From contig JAKORQ010000052.1 of NCBI GenBank assembly GCA_029777755.1, forward strand, positions 1-13,032: 13,032 bases of DNA, written 5' to 3'. Every line of letters starts with the position of its first letter. Positions within the stretch are counted from its first letter, which is position 1. The notes under the pieces were generated by a model. That model did not search any database and was not told the DNA's origin. It worked only from the letters and a program-made list of their open reading frames with translations. Origin of the DNA: Planctomycetota bacterium. GTDB taxonomy: Bacteria > Planctomycetota > Phycisphaerae > Tepidisphaerales > Tepidisphaeraceae. Shown in pieces: positions 6,917-13,032 of the stretch. The translations under genes and the position numbers were made by a program.

Positions 6917-8518
6917 ATGCACATCAACAGGACTTGCGCTGTAGTTGCTTGTGAGCCTCTCGAAAATCGCAGATTGTTTCAGGTGACGTTTGCGGAACAT
7001 GCGCTGCTGGACACTCCTGGTGCGGCGCTGGCCAGCGTGCGGGTGGGGGACAGGGTGTTCGTGGCCGACCAGGAGTTTGGCCTGAGCATCTATTCCGTGT
7101 CCCGTCCCGATGCGCCGGTGCAGTTGGCCCGCTTCCAGACGGCGTCCGCTGCCCTTGAAGTCGCCGTGCGCGATAACCTTGTGTTCGTCGGCTCGGCCCG
7201 CGGACTGGAGATCCTCGATGTCAGCAACTTGAACAGCATCCGCAGTCTCGCGGTGTTCCCCAGCCCAGAGAATATCTCGGCGGTGGTGGTGCGCGACAAT
7301 CTGGCGTATGTCGGCACGGCTACTTCGCTGTCGATAGTGAATGTTGCCAACCCGTCCAACCCGACGCTTGTTTCGCGACTTTCCAACATCGGCGCCAGCG
7401 ACATCGAGATCGTGGGCGATGCCCTCTATGCGGCCGACTTCACCCGTGGTTTCCGCGCGGTCAGCATCGCCAACCCGGCCAACCCGGTTCTGGTCAGCAC
7501 CACTCTCGCGGGGTTTGAGGTTGTCGGGCTGGAGCAGCAAGGCGGCTTTTTGTATGTCGCCACTCGCGGCAACGGCATCTACTCCTACAACATTGCCCAG
7601 AACCCAGGAAATCCCGCGCTGCTGAGCGATGAGCCTGCGCTGGCCAACCAGTCGATTCGCGGCATTGACCTTTCCGGGGCGAACCTGTTCGTCGCCACCA
7701 CCAATAGCGTCCACGTTCTCAATGCCATCAATCCCGGCTCGCTCTCGTCGCTTGGGGAGTTTGCCCTTACGCAGACCGTGGTGAACGACATCGTTGTCGG
7801 CGGCGGCACCATCATGCTCTCCTCCGGCACCACGGGGGTGAGGATGATCGAGGCACGCGACACCATCGGCACTGTCAGCGCCGGCGTGCTGCAGGTGATC
7901 GGGACGATGGCCGGCGATGAGATCTCGATTCAGCGCTCCGGCGCCTCGCAACTTCTCATCCAGCTCAACGGCATTGTTCATCGCGTCTCGGCCGCGGCCA
8001 TCGAGGGCGTCCGCATCAATGCCGTTGGCGGCGACGACTACATCGACATCCAGGGCGTGAGCCTGAATGCAACCATCGGCGGCGGCGCTGGTCGCGATAC
8101 CATCATCTCCGGCGATGGCAATGACCTGATTCGCGGCGGACGGGGTGGAGACTACATCGAGGCGCGCGGAGGCGATGACATCGTCTATGGCGAGGAGGGC
8201 ATGGACCGCATCTTTGGCGGCCATGGCAATGACCTGCTCGATGGTGGCGATGGCAACGACACGCTGCAGGGCGGATTGGGCAATGATTCGCTTTTCGGCC
8301 GCGATGGTGATGACTCGCTGGTCGGTGGCGAGGGGGATGACCTCCTGCATGGCAACTTCGGCAACGACATCCTGATCGGCAAGGGAGGGATCGATACCTT
8401 CGTCGCGGGCGTGGGAAGGGATACCGTCCTTGCCAGCGATGGCATCGCCGAGCAGATAAAAGCCAACCCGGCCGAGGACTTGATCGACATGGATGACGGG
8501 CTGGATGTGCTTGTCTGA
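6917..8518 (+). CDS. Secreted LVIVD-type propeller protein with RTX calcium-binding repeats
   Basis: A 533-residue protein in four parts. (1) Residues 13-20, EPLENRRL, match the LEPR-XLL-type signature of exported planctomycete proteins; no ordinary signal peptide is visible. (2) From about 42 to 315 come seven repeats of the pattern 'V..D.LVFVG....L.I.DVSNP..P..V', i.e. LVIVD-like units expected to close into a seven-bladed beta-propeller. (3) Residues 316-385 contain VLQVIGTMAGDEISI and INAVGGDDYIDI, a beta segment that often precedes RTX repeats. (4) At 388-504 there are 13 nonapeptides of GGxGxDxLx type, which bind calcium and form a parallel beta-roll. The last 29 residues are acidic. 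It is presumably a surface or extracellular binding or adhesion protein; no catalytic residues were recognised. AAGGA at 6906-6910 lies 6 bases before the ATG. It probably has its own transcription unit, with 119 bases before it. Confidence 0.85.
   Translation: MHINRTCAVVACEPLENRRLFQVTFAEHALLDTPGAALASVRVGDRVFVADQEFGLSIYSVSRPDAPVQLARFQTASAALEVAVRDNLVFVGSARGLEILDVSNLNSIRSLAVFPSPENISAVVVRDNLAYVGTATSLSIVNVANPSNPTLVSRLSNIGASDIEIVGDALYAADFTRGFRAVSIANPANPVLVSTTLAGFEVVGLEQQGGFLYVATRGNGIYSYNIAQNPGNPALLSDEPALANQSIRGIDLSGANLFVATTNSVHVLNAINPGSLSSLGEFALTQTVVNDIVVGGGTIMLSSGTTGVRMIEARDTIGTVSAGVLQVIGTMAGDEISIQRSGASQLLIQLNGIVHRVSAAAIEGVRINAVGGDDYIDIQGVSLNATIGGGAGRDTIISGDGNDLIRGGRGGDYIEARGGDDIVYGEEGMDRIFGGHGNDLLDGGDGNDTLQGGLGNDSLFGRDGDDSLVGGEGDDLLHGNFGNDILIGKGGIDTFVAGVGRDTVLASDGIAEQIKANPAEDLIDMDDGLDVLV
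8078..8428 (+). repeat. 13 in-phase RTX nonapeptide codons (27-bp units)
   Basis: Thirteen consecutive 27-base units encode GGGAGRDTI, ISGDGNDLI and so on to VAGVGRDTV without any change of register. The DNA words GGCGATGGCAATGA and GGCAATGA recur in several units, so the array probably grew by slippage or unequal exchange and then diverged. Units 6-10 (about 8213-8347) fit the consensus best. Confidence 0.85.
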
Positions 8519-8623
8519 TGCTTGCCGTTAGGGCATGATTGTGGCTCGTTTCTGGGCATAAGGAGGTCGCGGGGATTGCAATTCATCAGTCCCGGGCCAG
8601 CAACAAAACACATGGGAGGAGCT

Positions 8624-9820
8624 ATGCCGTCCAAGGATAAGCTGAATATCTGCATGATCGGGTATCGCTTCATGGGAAGGGCGCACTCGAACGCCTACCT
8701 GAAGGTGGACAAGTTCTGGGATGTGGATATCCACCCCGTCATGCACACGGTCGTTGGACGCAATGCCGCCGATCTGCAGGCATTCGCGAAGCGCTGGGGA
8801 TGGCAGAAGGCTTCCACCGATTGGCGTGAGAGCGTGACCGACCCGGAAATCGACCTGGTCGACGTGGGCACCCCCAACAACCAGCATCGCGAGATGACCA
8901 TCGCGGCGCTGGAGGCCGGCAAGCATGTGCTGTGCGAGAAGCCGCTGGCGGCCACGCTTGCCGACGCCCGCGCCATGCGCGATGCCGCGCGAAAGGCCCG
9001 CGGGGTGAAGGCGTGGGTGGGATACTCCTATCGTCGTGTGCCGGCCATCGCGCTGGCGTACCAGATCGTGCGCGAGAGGGACCTTGGTCGGCTGTACCAC
9101 ATTCGTGCGTTTTACCTGCAGGGTTGGGGCGCCTCGCCGGATGTGCCGCTGGTCTGGCGCTTCGACAAGGACGCGGCCGGCTCCGGTTCGCACGGTGACC
9201 TGGGCGCCCACATCATCGACATGGCCCGCTTCATCACCGGCGATGAGTTCGTCGAGGTGTCCGGTGCGATCTCCGAGACGTTCATCAAGGAGCGCATGAT
9301 TCCCACGGCGACGGCCGGCGCTGGCATCGCCTCGGGCGCCAAGGCGAGCGGCAAGAAGGGCAAGGTCGGCGTCGATGACACTGTGCTGTTCCTGGCGCGC
9401 ATGAAGTCGGGCGCGGTGGCCAGCTTCGAGTCGACCCGCTTTGCCACCGGCGACGAGAACAAGCACGGGCTTGAGCTGAACTACGAGAAGGGCTCGATCT
9501 ACTTCAACTTTGAGGACCTCAACAACCTCTACTTCTTCGACGCCACGCTCCCGCGAAAGATGCAGGGCTGGACGAAGATACAGGCGTCGGTTCCCGGCGA
9601 GCACCCGTACGCCGAGGCCTTCTGGCCCACCGCTCACCCGCTGGGCTACGAGCACACGTTCGTGAACCAGACGTACGACATGCTGCAGGAACTGGCCGGC
9701 AAGGAGCCGGTAGTCCCGCTGGCCGACTTCAACGACGCGTATGAAACCCAGCGAGTGCTGGAAGCCGCGGTAGTCGCCGCCAAAAACCGCGCAGCGGTAA
9801 AGATGCGGGAGATTAAGTAG
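8624..9820 (+). CDS. Gfo/Idh/MocA family NAD(P)-dependent oxidoreductase
   Basis: A 398-residue cytoplasmic oxidoreductase of the glucose-fructose oxidoreductase/inositol dehydrogenase/MocA family, which oxidises or reduces sugars or cyclitols with NAD(P). The N-terminal Rossmann segment reads ICMIGYRFMGRAHSNAY (residues 9-25), the GYxFMGxAH variant of the usual G-x-G-x-x-G. The conserved EKP is at 105-107 (K106). The second catalytic cluster GSHGDLGAHIIDMA supplies D192, H196 and D199, with His196 at the usual catalytic position. Residues 225-245 form a small Ala/Gly/Lys-rich insertion before the sheet domain. GGGAGG at 8614-8619 lies 4 bases before ATG 8624; in-frame ATG 8612 lacks a Shine-Dalgarno. 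There is no adjacent partner gene from a sugar pathway, so the substrate is unknown. Confidence 0.92.
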   Translation: MPSKDKLNICMIGYRFMGRAHSNAYLKVDKFWDVDIHPVMHTVVGRNAADLQAFAKRWGWQKASTDWRESVTDPEIDLVDVGTPNNQHREMTIAALEAGKHVLCEKPLAATLADARAMRDAARKARGVKAWVGYSYRRVPAIALAYQIVRERDLGRLYHIRAFYLQGWGASPDVPLVWRFDKDAAGSGSHGDLGAHIIDMARFITGDEFVEVSGAISETFIKERMIPTATAGAGIASGAKASGKKGKVGVDDTVLFLARMKSGAVASFESTRFATGDENKHGLELNYEKGSIYFNFEDLNNLYFFDATLPRKMQGWTKIQASVPGEHPYAEAFWPTAHPLGYEHTFVNQTYDMLQELAGKEPVVPLADFNDAYETQRVLEAAVVAAKNRAAVKMREIK

Positions 9821-9855
9821 CTCACTGGTAACTCGCGACTCGATCGCGTCCGGTT

Positions 9856-10002
9856 CAAGTGGGGCACTGGTTGCACAGATGGATCAGGAGTGTTGATTGT
9901 TCATTGTTGATTGACTGGTGTCTTGCGGCGATTCCTGTCTACGTGACTTAAGTCAATCAGCAATCAACAGATCCATCTGTGTTCATCGGTGCCCCATCTG
10001 TG
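9856..10002. repeat. Long imperfect inverted repeat (about 147 bp) built from short words
   Basis: Left arm 9856-9916 and right arm 9951-10000 are reverse complements with gaps. Exact paired blocks are GGGGCAC (9861-9867) with GTGCCCC (9989-9995), CACAGATGGATC (9874-9885) with GATCCATCTGTG (9970-9981), GTTGATTG (9892-9899) with CAATCAAC (9961-9968), and TGATTGACT (9908-9916) with AGTCAATCA (9951-9959). The centre is a 34-base unpaired stretch. No transposase and no target-site duplication were seen. The element ends 66 bases before the start of the DUF4139-like gene. As RNA or cruciform DNA it could fold into a long interrupted stem. Confidence 0.75.
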
Positions 10003-10067
10003 GCTTTCGCTTTTCTCGTGAAACTTTCTGGCTGGCTCGGCGTCGATACAGGCAAAGGAGTGTGGTT

Positions 10068-12203
10068 ATGGCATTGTCGCTGTTCTCCATCGGGTGTCTG
10101 GGAGCTTTGATGCTCGCGGTATCCGCCGTGCCGGTGCTTGGGCAGACGGATGAGGTTCCTGCAGGTGATCCAGCCAGGCCGGCTGAAGCGCTCGCCGCGG
10201 CCGATCAGACCGAGGTGCCGGTCAAGCTGGTGGTGCTCTATTCCTCCGGTGTCGGCTACTTCGAGCACCACGGCACGGTCGAGGGCAACGCCTCAACCGA
10301 GATCCGCTTCAAGACGGAACAGATCAATGATCTGCTGAAGAGCCTGGTTCTCCAGGACCTGGACAATGGGCAGGTCACGGCGATCACCTATCCGTCGCTG
10401 GATCCGCTGGGCAAGCTGCTCAAGAGCTTCCAGGTCGATGTCTCGAACAACCTCTCCCGTTCGGAGCTGCTCAAGCAGCTGCGCGGGGCGAAGGTTCGCT
10501 GCGAGCTGATCGACGGTCGAGAGGTCGTCGGGACCGTGGTGGGGGTAGAGGTGGAAAAGATCCCTTCAGGAGAGAAGGGCGACCTGCAGGAGATAGACGT
10601 GCTGAATCTCCTGACCGACAGCGGCATGACGGCCGTCCGCCTTCCTTCAGTGCGCTTCGTCACCTTTGAGGATAAGCGGCTCCAGCAGGAGCTTAACAAG
10701 GCACTCGGGGCACTGGCCCAGGCGCGCGACAAGGACAAGAAGCCGGTCACCATCAACTTCGTGGGTGATGGCCAGCGCCGCGTCAAGATCGGCTACGTCA
10801 TCGAGACGCCGGTGTGGAAGACGAGCTATCGCCTGCTGCTGGGTGAGAAGGATAGCTCCTTCATCCAGGGCTGGGCCATCATCGAGAACCAGACCGACAC
10901 CGACTGGAACGATGTGCAGCTTTCACTGGTGTCCGGCCGGCCGATCAGCTTCGTGCAGGACCTGTACCAGCCGCTGTACGTCCCGCGCCCCGAGGTGCAG
11001 CCGGAACTGTACGCCAGCCTGAGGCCGCGCCAGTATGAGGCGGGCATGTCCTCCTGGGCCGGAATCGCCGATGCTCCCATGGCGCCCGCGACACCGGCGG
11101 CGCCACAGAACGAGGCGAGGGCAGCACGCAGCAGGACGGTGCGCAATGACCTTGCCGGCAAGGCGCTGGCCTTCGAGTCGGCCGAGCGCGAGGCACTGGA
11201 TGCTTCCGGCGTGGTGTCGGCCGCTTCCGCCACCAATCTTGGCGAACTGTTCCAGTACACAGTCGGTGTGCCGGTGACGCTTTCGCGGCAGAAGTCGGCG
11301 ATGCTGCCGATCATCGCTGATGAGATCGAGGCCCGTCGCGTGAGCATCTACAATGCCGCGACGTTGGCCCGCCATCCCCTCAACGGCGCGATCCTGAAGA
11401 ACACCACCGGCAAGCACCTGCTCAATGGCCCGATCACCGTCATCGAGAACGGCGCCTACGGCGGCGACGCCCGCATCTCTGACCTGCCGCCCGGACAGAA
11501 TCGGCTCATCAGCTACGGCATCGACCTGAAGGTGCTGATGGATTCAACCTCGCACAAGCAGGAGGAGTCGATCCTAACCGGCAAGATCGTGAAGGGCACA
11601 CTGCACATCGCGCGCAAGTACGTCTTCTCGCAGGAGTACAAGGCCGAGAATAAGGGTGATGCCGACAAGACGCTCATCATCGAGCATCCTTTCCGTAAGA
11701 ACTGGAAGCTGGTTGCCCCGGAGCGGGCGATGGAGACGACCGATGAGCTATATCGGTTTGAGCTGGTCGCCCCGGCCGGCAAGCAGGCGAGCCTGGTAGT
11801 GCAGGAGGAGCGGACTGCCTGGGAGGCGATGGCTATCCTTCCGCTCGACCTGGAGCAGGTGAACTGGTACAGCCGAAGTGGCCAAATCCCGCAAAAGGTG
11901 CGCGATGCCCTCGTTCGCGCCGCTCAGCTCAAGCAGGCCGTTGTAGAGGCTCAGCGGCGGATGGAGCAGACTCGCCGCCGGCTGTCTGATGCCCAGACCA
12001 ACCTGGCCAACGTCCGCGAGAACATCAAGGCGCTTGGCGCGCAGGCCATTAACATGGAGTTCTACCAGCACCAGGTCAAGCGAATGCAGACGATCGATGA
12101 GCAGGTGACCACGCTGATGCAGGAGATCGACAACCTGCAGCAGGAGATCAATACCCGCCAGAAGGTGCTGGAGGATTACTTGAACAACCTGGATGTTGAG
12201 TAG
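10068..12203 (+). CDS. Exported DUF4139-like protein with C-terminal coiled coil
   Basis: A 711-residue protein. Residues 1-25 form a hydrophobic signal-like segment ending AVPVLG-QT, unusual in lacking positive charges at the start. From about 50 it opens with VPVKLVVLYSSGVGYFEHHG, and later has IGYVIETPVWKTSYRLLLG and GWAIIENQTDTDWNDVQLSLVSGRP. These resemble the DUF4139 domain of MuiA-type proteins ('W.a.Y.l.....l.g.a.v.N.tgedW.dv.L.LstgrP'). An Ala/Pro linker lies near 335-365. Residues 609-711 are heptad-like and highly charged, with Lys, Arg, Glu and Gln throughout, giving a predicted coiled coil. The function of DUF4139 proteins is not established, and no catalytic motif was seen. AAAGGAG (10054-10060) lies 7 bases before ATG 10068, which fixes the start; the frame stays open to 9918 through the inverted repeat. 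It probably acts in the periplasm or envelope. Confidence 0.75.
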   Translation: MALSLFSIGCLGALMLAVSAVPVLGQTDEVPAGDPARPAEALAAADQTEVPVKLVVLYSSGVGYFEHHGTVEGNASTEIRFKTEQINDLLKSLVLQDLDNGQVTAITYPSLDPLGKLLKSFQVDVSNNLSRSELLKQLRGAKVRCELIDGREVVGTVVGVEVEKIPSGEKGDLQEIDVLNLLTDSGMTAVRLPSVRFVTFEDKRLQQELNKALGALAQARDKDKKPVTINFVGDGQRRVKIGYVIETPVWKTSYRLLLGEKDSSFIQGWAIIENQTDTDWNDVQLSLVSGRPISFVQDLYQPLYVPRPEVQPELYASLRPRQYEAGMSSWAGIADAPMAPATPAAPQNEARAARSRTVRNDLAGKALAFESAEREALDASGVVSAASATNLGELFQYTVGVPVTLSRQKSAMLPIIADEIEARRVSIYNAATLARHPLNGAILKNTTGKHLLNGPITVIENGAYGGDARISDLPPGQNRLISYGIDLKVLMDSTSHKQEESILTGKIVKGTLHIARKYVFSQEYKAENKGDADKTLIIEHPFRKNWKLVAPERAMETTDELYRFELVAPAGKQASLVVQEERTAWEAMAILPLDLEQVNWYSRSGQIPQKVRDALVRAAQLKQAVVEAQRRMEQTRRRLSDAQTNLANVRENIKALGAQAINMEFYQHQVKRMQTIDEQVTTLMQEIDNLQQEINTRQKVLEDYLNNLDVE

Positions 12204-12229
12204 ATGGAGTTTCGAGCGACAGGAAAGCA

Positions 12230-12257
12230 AAGCGGGCGGCAAGTTGGCCGCCCGCTT
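12230..12257. terminator. Hairpin between convergent genes, possible bidirectional terminator
   Basis: AAGCGGGCGGC (12230-12240) pairs perfectly with GCCGCCCGCTT (12247-12257) over 11 bp around a 6-base loop. It lies 27 bases after the DUF4139-like stop and 31 bases after the end of the convergent RTX gene. On the minus strand it is followed by TGCTTTCCTG, mildly T-rich; on the plus strand no T-run follows. Confidence 0.65.
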
Positions 12258-12287
12258 GCGTTAGGTAGGCAGATCAGCAGGTGAGGC

Positions 12288-13032
12288 TCACACCAGCCCC
12301 AGGATCTGGTCGGGGTCGGTCAGGCTGTAGTTGTAACTGTTCAGGCCCAGGATATCGGTGATGATGTCGACCTCGCCATCGTCGTTGTTGTCGACGTCGT
12401 TGGTGAAGATCACGTCATCGCCGGCGTCAGCGAATTCCGCTGTTGGTCCGCCTGCCGGGTCGTGACCGAAGTGGTCGGCGCCTTCCCCGCCGATCAGCGT
12501 ATCGTTGCCGCCAAACCCGATGATGGTGTCATTGCCGGGACCGCCGATCAGCAGGTTGTCAGCGTCGCTGCCCTGAATCCAGTCGGGGCCTGATCCGCCG
12601 ATCAGCGCCTCGATATCCTCGCGGATCATGTCGAACTCGCCGGGCACGCCCGACGGCTCGCCGATGCGCAGCTGTTGCACGCCATCGCGGGCGGAGTAGT
12701 CGGCCGTGTCGAAGCCATCGCCGCCGACCAGCGTGTCGTTGCCCCATCCGCCGATGAGCGTGTCATTGCCGGCCATGCCGAACAGGCGCTCATGGTTATC
12801 CGAGCCGACGATCAGGTCATTGCCCGATCCGCCGCGAATTACCTCGATGTCGGGGAAGATCAGGTCAAACTCGCCATCCTCCCCGCTCTCGGCCACTCCG
12901 CTGATGTACAGACTCAGGTCAGCGGTTCGCTGGGCGTAAGAGACAGTGTCGACGCCATCCCCGCCGTAGAACTCATCATCGCCCAACCCGCCGTCCATGC
13001 GGTCGTTGCCGGCGCCGCCGTCAAGCACATCG
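12288..13032 (-). CDS. RTX calcium-binding repeat protein, C-terminal part (5' end outside window)
   Basis: The last 247 or so codons of a minus-strand gene that is still open at the window edge, so the true start and most N-terminal domains are not visible. The readable part begins with RTX nonapeptides (GGAGNDRMD, GGLGDDEFY, GGDGVDTVS). It continues with two copies of an about 80-residue module that combines a 'DT..Y..R' beta segment, GEFD-x-I-x-x-DIE, GGSGxDxIxGSD and further GGxGNDTL repeats. The tail (about 188-246 from the GTG at 13028) is acidic, with an Asp/Asn-rich DVDNNDDGEVDIITD that could be an extra calcium site of dockerin or EF-hand type, and ends GLV. It is expected to be secreted and calcium-stabilised, with unknown binding partner. 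It is unrelated in domain layout to the propeller-RTX protein, apart from the nonapeptides. Confidence 0.85.
   Translation of the reverse strand, partial: DVLDGGAGNDRMDGGLGDDEFYGGDGVDTVSYAQRTADLSLYISGVAESGEDGEFDLIFPDIEVIRGGSGNDLIVGSDNHERLFGMAGNDTLIGGWGNDTLVGGDGFDTADYSARDGVQQLRIGEPSGVPGEFDMIREDIEALIGGSGPDWIQGSDADNLLIGGPGNDTIIGFGGNDTLIGGEGADHFGHDPAGGPTAEFADAGDDVIFTNDVDNNDDGEVDIITDILGLNSYNYSLTDPDQILGLV
12483..12956 (-). repeat. Tandem duplication of an about 80-residue RTX module
   Basis: Counting from the GTG at 13028, residues 25-104 and 105-182 align from end to end with two single-residue gaps. In the 53-residue stretch starting at GEFD, 32 positions are identical by my count. A partial third start (GADHF, 183-187) follows. 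This is a protein-level duplication; the DNA copies have diverged. Confidence 0.75.

Noticed and set aside
6866..8350. 494-codon minus-strand open frame opposite the propeller-RTX gene
   Set aside because: The repeats in it are only the mirror of the RTX and LVIVD repeats. No Shine-Dalgarno or family motif was seen.
8078..8428. Repeated DNA units that might be taken for a CRISPR-like array
   Set aside because: The 27-base period is the codon pattern of RTX nonapeptides. The units are degenerate and have no constant repeat with variable spacers.
9918..10067. 50-codon N-terminal extension of the DUF4139-like protein containing CVHRCPICGF
   Set aside because: It translates the right arm of the inverted repeat. 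A good Shine-Dalgarno and a signal-like segment place the start at 10068. The two cysteines do not form a real zinc site.

Overview
The window reads as a 13 kb piece of a GC-rich bacterial chromosome, most likely a planctomycete and possibly of the Phycisphaerae type. Pointers are: a secreted protein with an E-x-L-E-x-R-x-L motif close to its N-terminus (the LEPR-XLL type of signature common in planctomycete exported proteins), followed by the 'L-x-V-x-GT..D-x-I' beta region that often precedes RTX repeats in that phylum; a Gfo/Idh/MocA oxidoreductase of the GY-R/K-FMG-x-AHSNAY type; and a DUF4139-like exported protein. No rRNA gene or phylogenetic placement is available here, so the assignment is an inference.

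Layout. 1-879: 3' end of an ABC transporter (fused permease-ATPase), cut by the window edge. 1074-1973 (minus): exported endonuclease/exonuclease/phosphatase-family hydrolase. 1995-3113 (plus): galactonate-dehydratase-like enolase-superfamily enzyme, divergent from the hydrolase with only 21 bp between the start codons. 3114-3432: tandem hairpins, then a long rpsB leader. 3433-5215: rpsB-tsf (ribosomal protein S2 and elongation factor Ts), with a 15-bp hairpin between the genes and a textbook terminator after tsf. 5577-6797: GT39-like membrane glycosyltransferase. 6917-8518: secreted protein with a seven-bladed LVIVD-like propeller and 13 RTX nonapeptides. 8624-9820: Gfo/Idh/MocA oxidoreductase. 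9856-10002: a long imperfect inverted repeat built from short repeated words. 10068-12203: exported DUF4139-like protein with a C-terminal coiled coil. 12230-12257: hairpin between convergent genes. 12288-13032 (minus): C-terminal part of another RTX-repeat protein, cut by the right edge.

How it fits together. Only rpsB-tsf is a clear functional operon. The rest looks like a typical planctomycete mixture of single-gene units: sugar-acid and sugar metabolism (DgoD-like, Gfo/Idh/MocA), envelope glycosylation (GT39) and calcium-binding secreted proteins. No CRISPR array, rRNA, tRNA, phage or transposase gene was seen. I found no convincing undescribed multi-gene system. The points most worth a second look are the inverted-repeat element at 9856-10002, the rpsB-tsf intergenic hairpin, the propeller-RTX fusion and the DUF4139-like protein.
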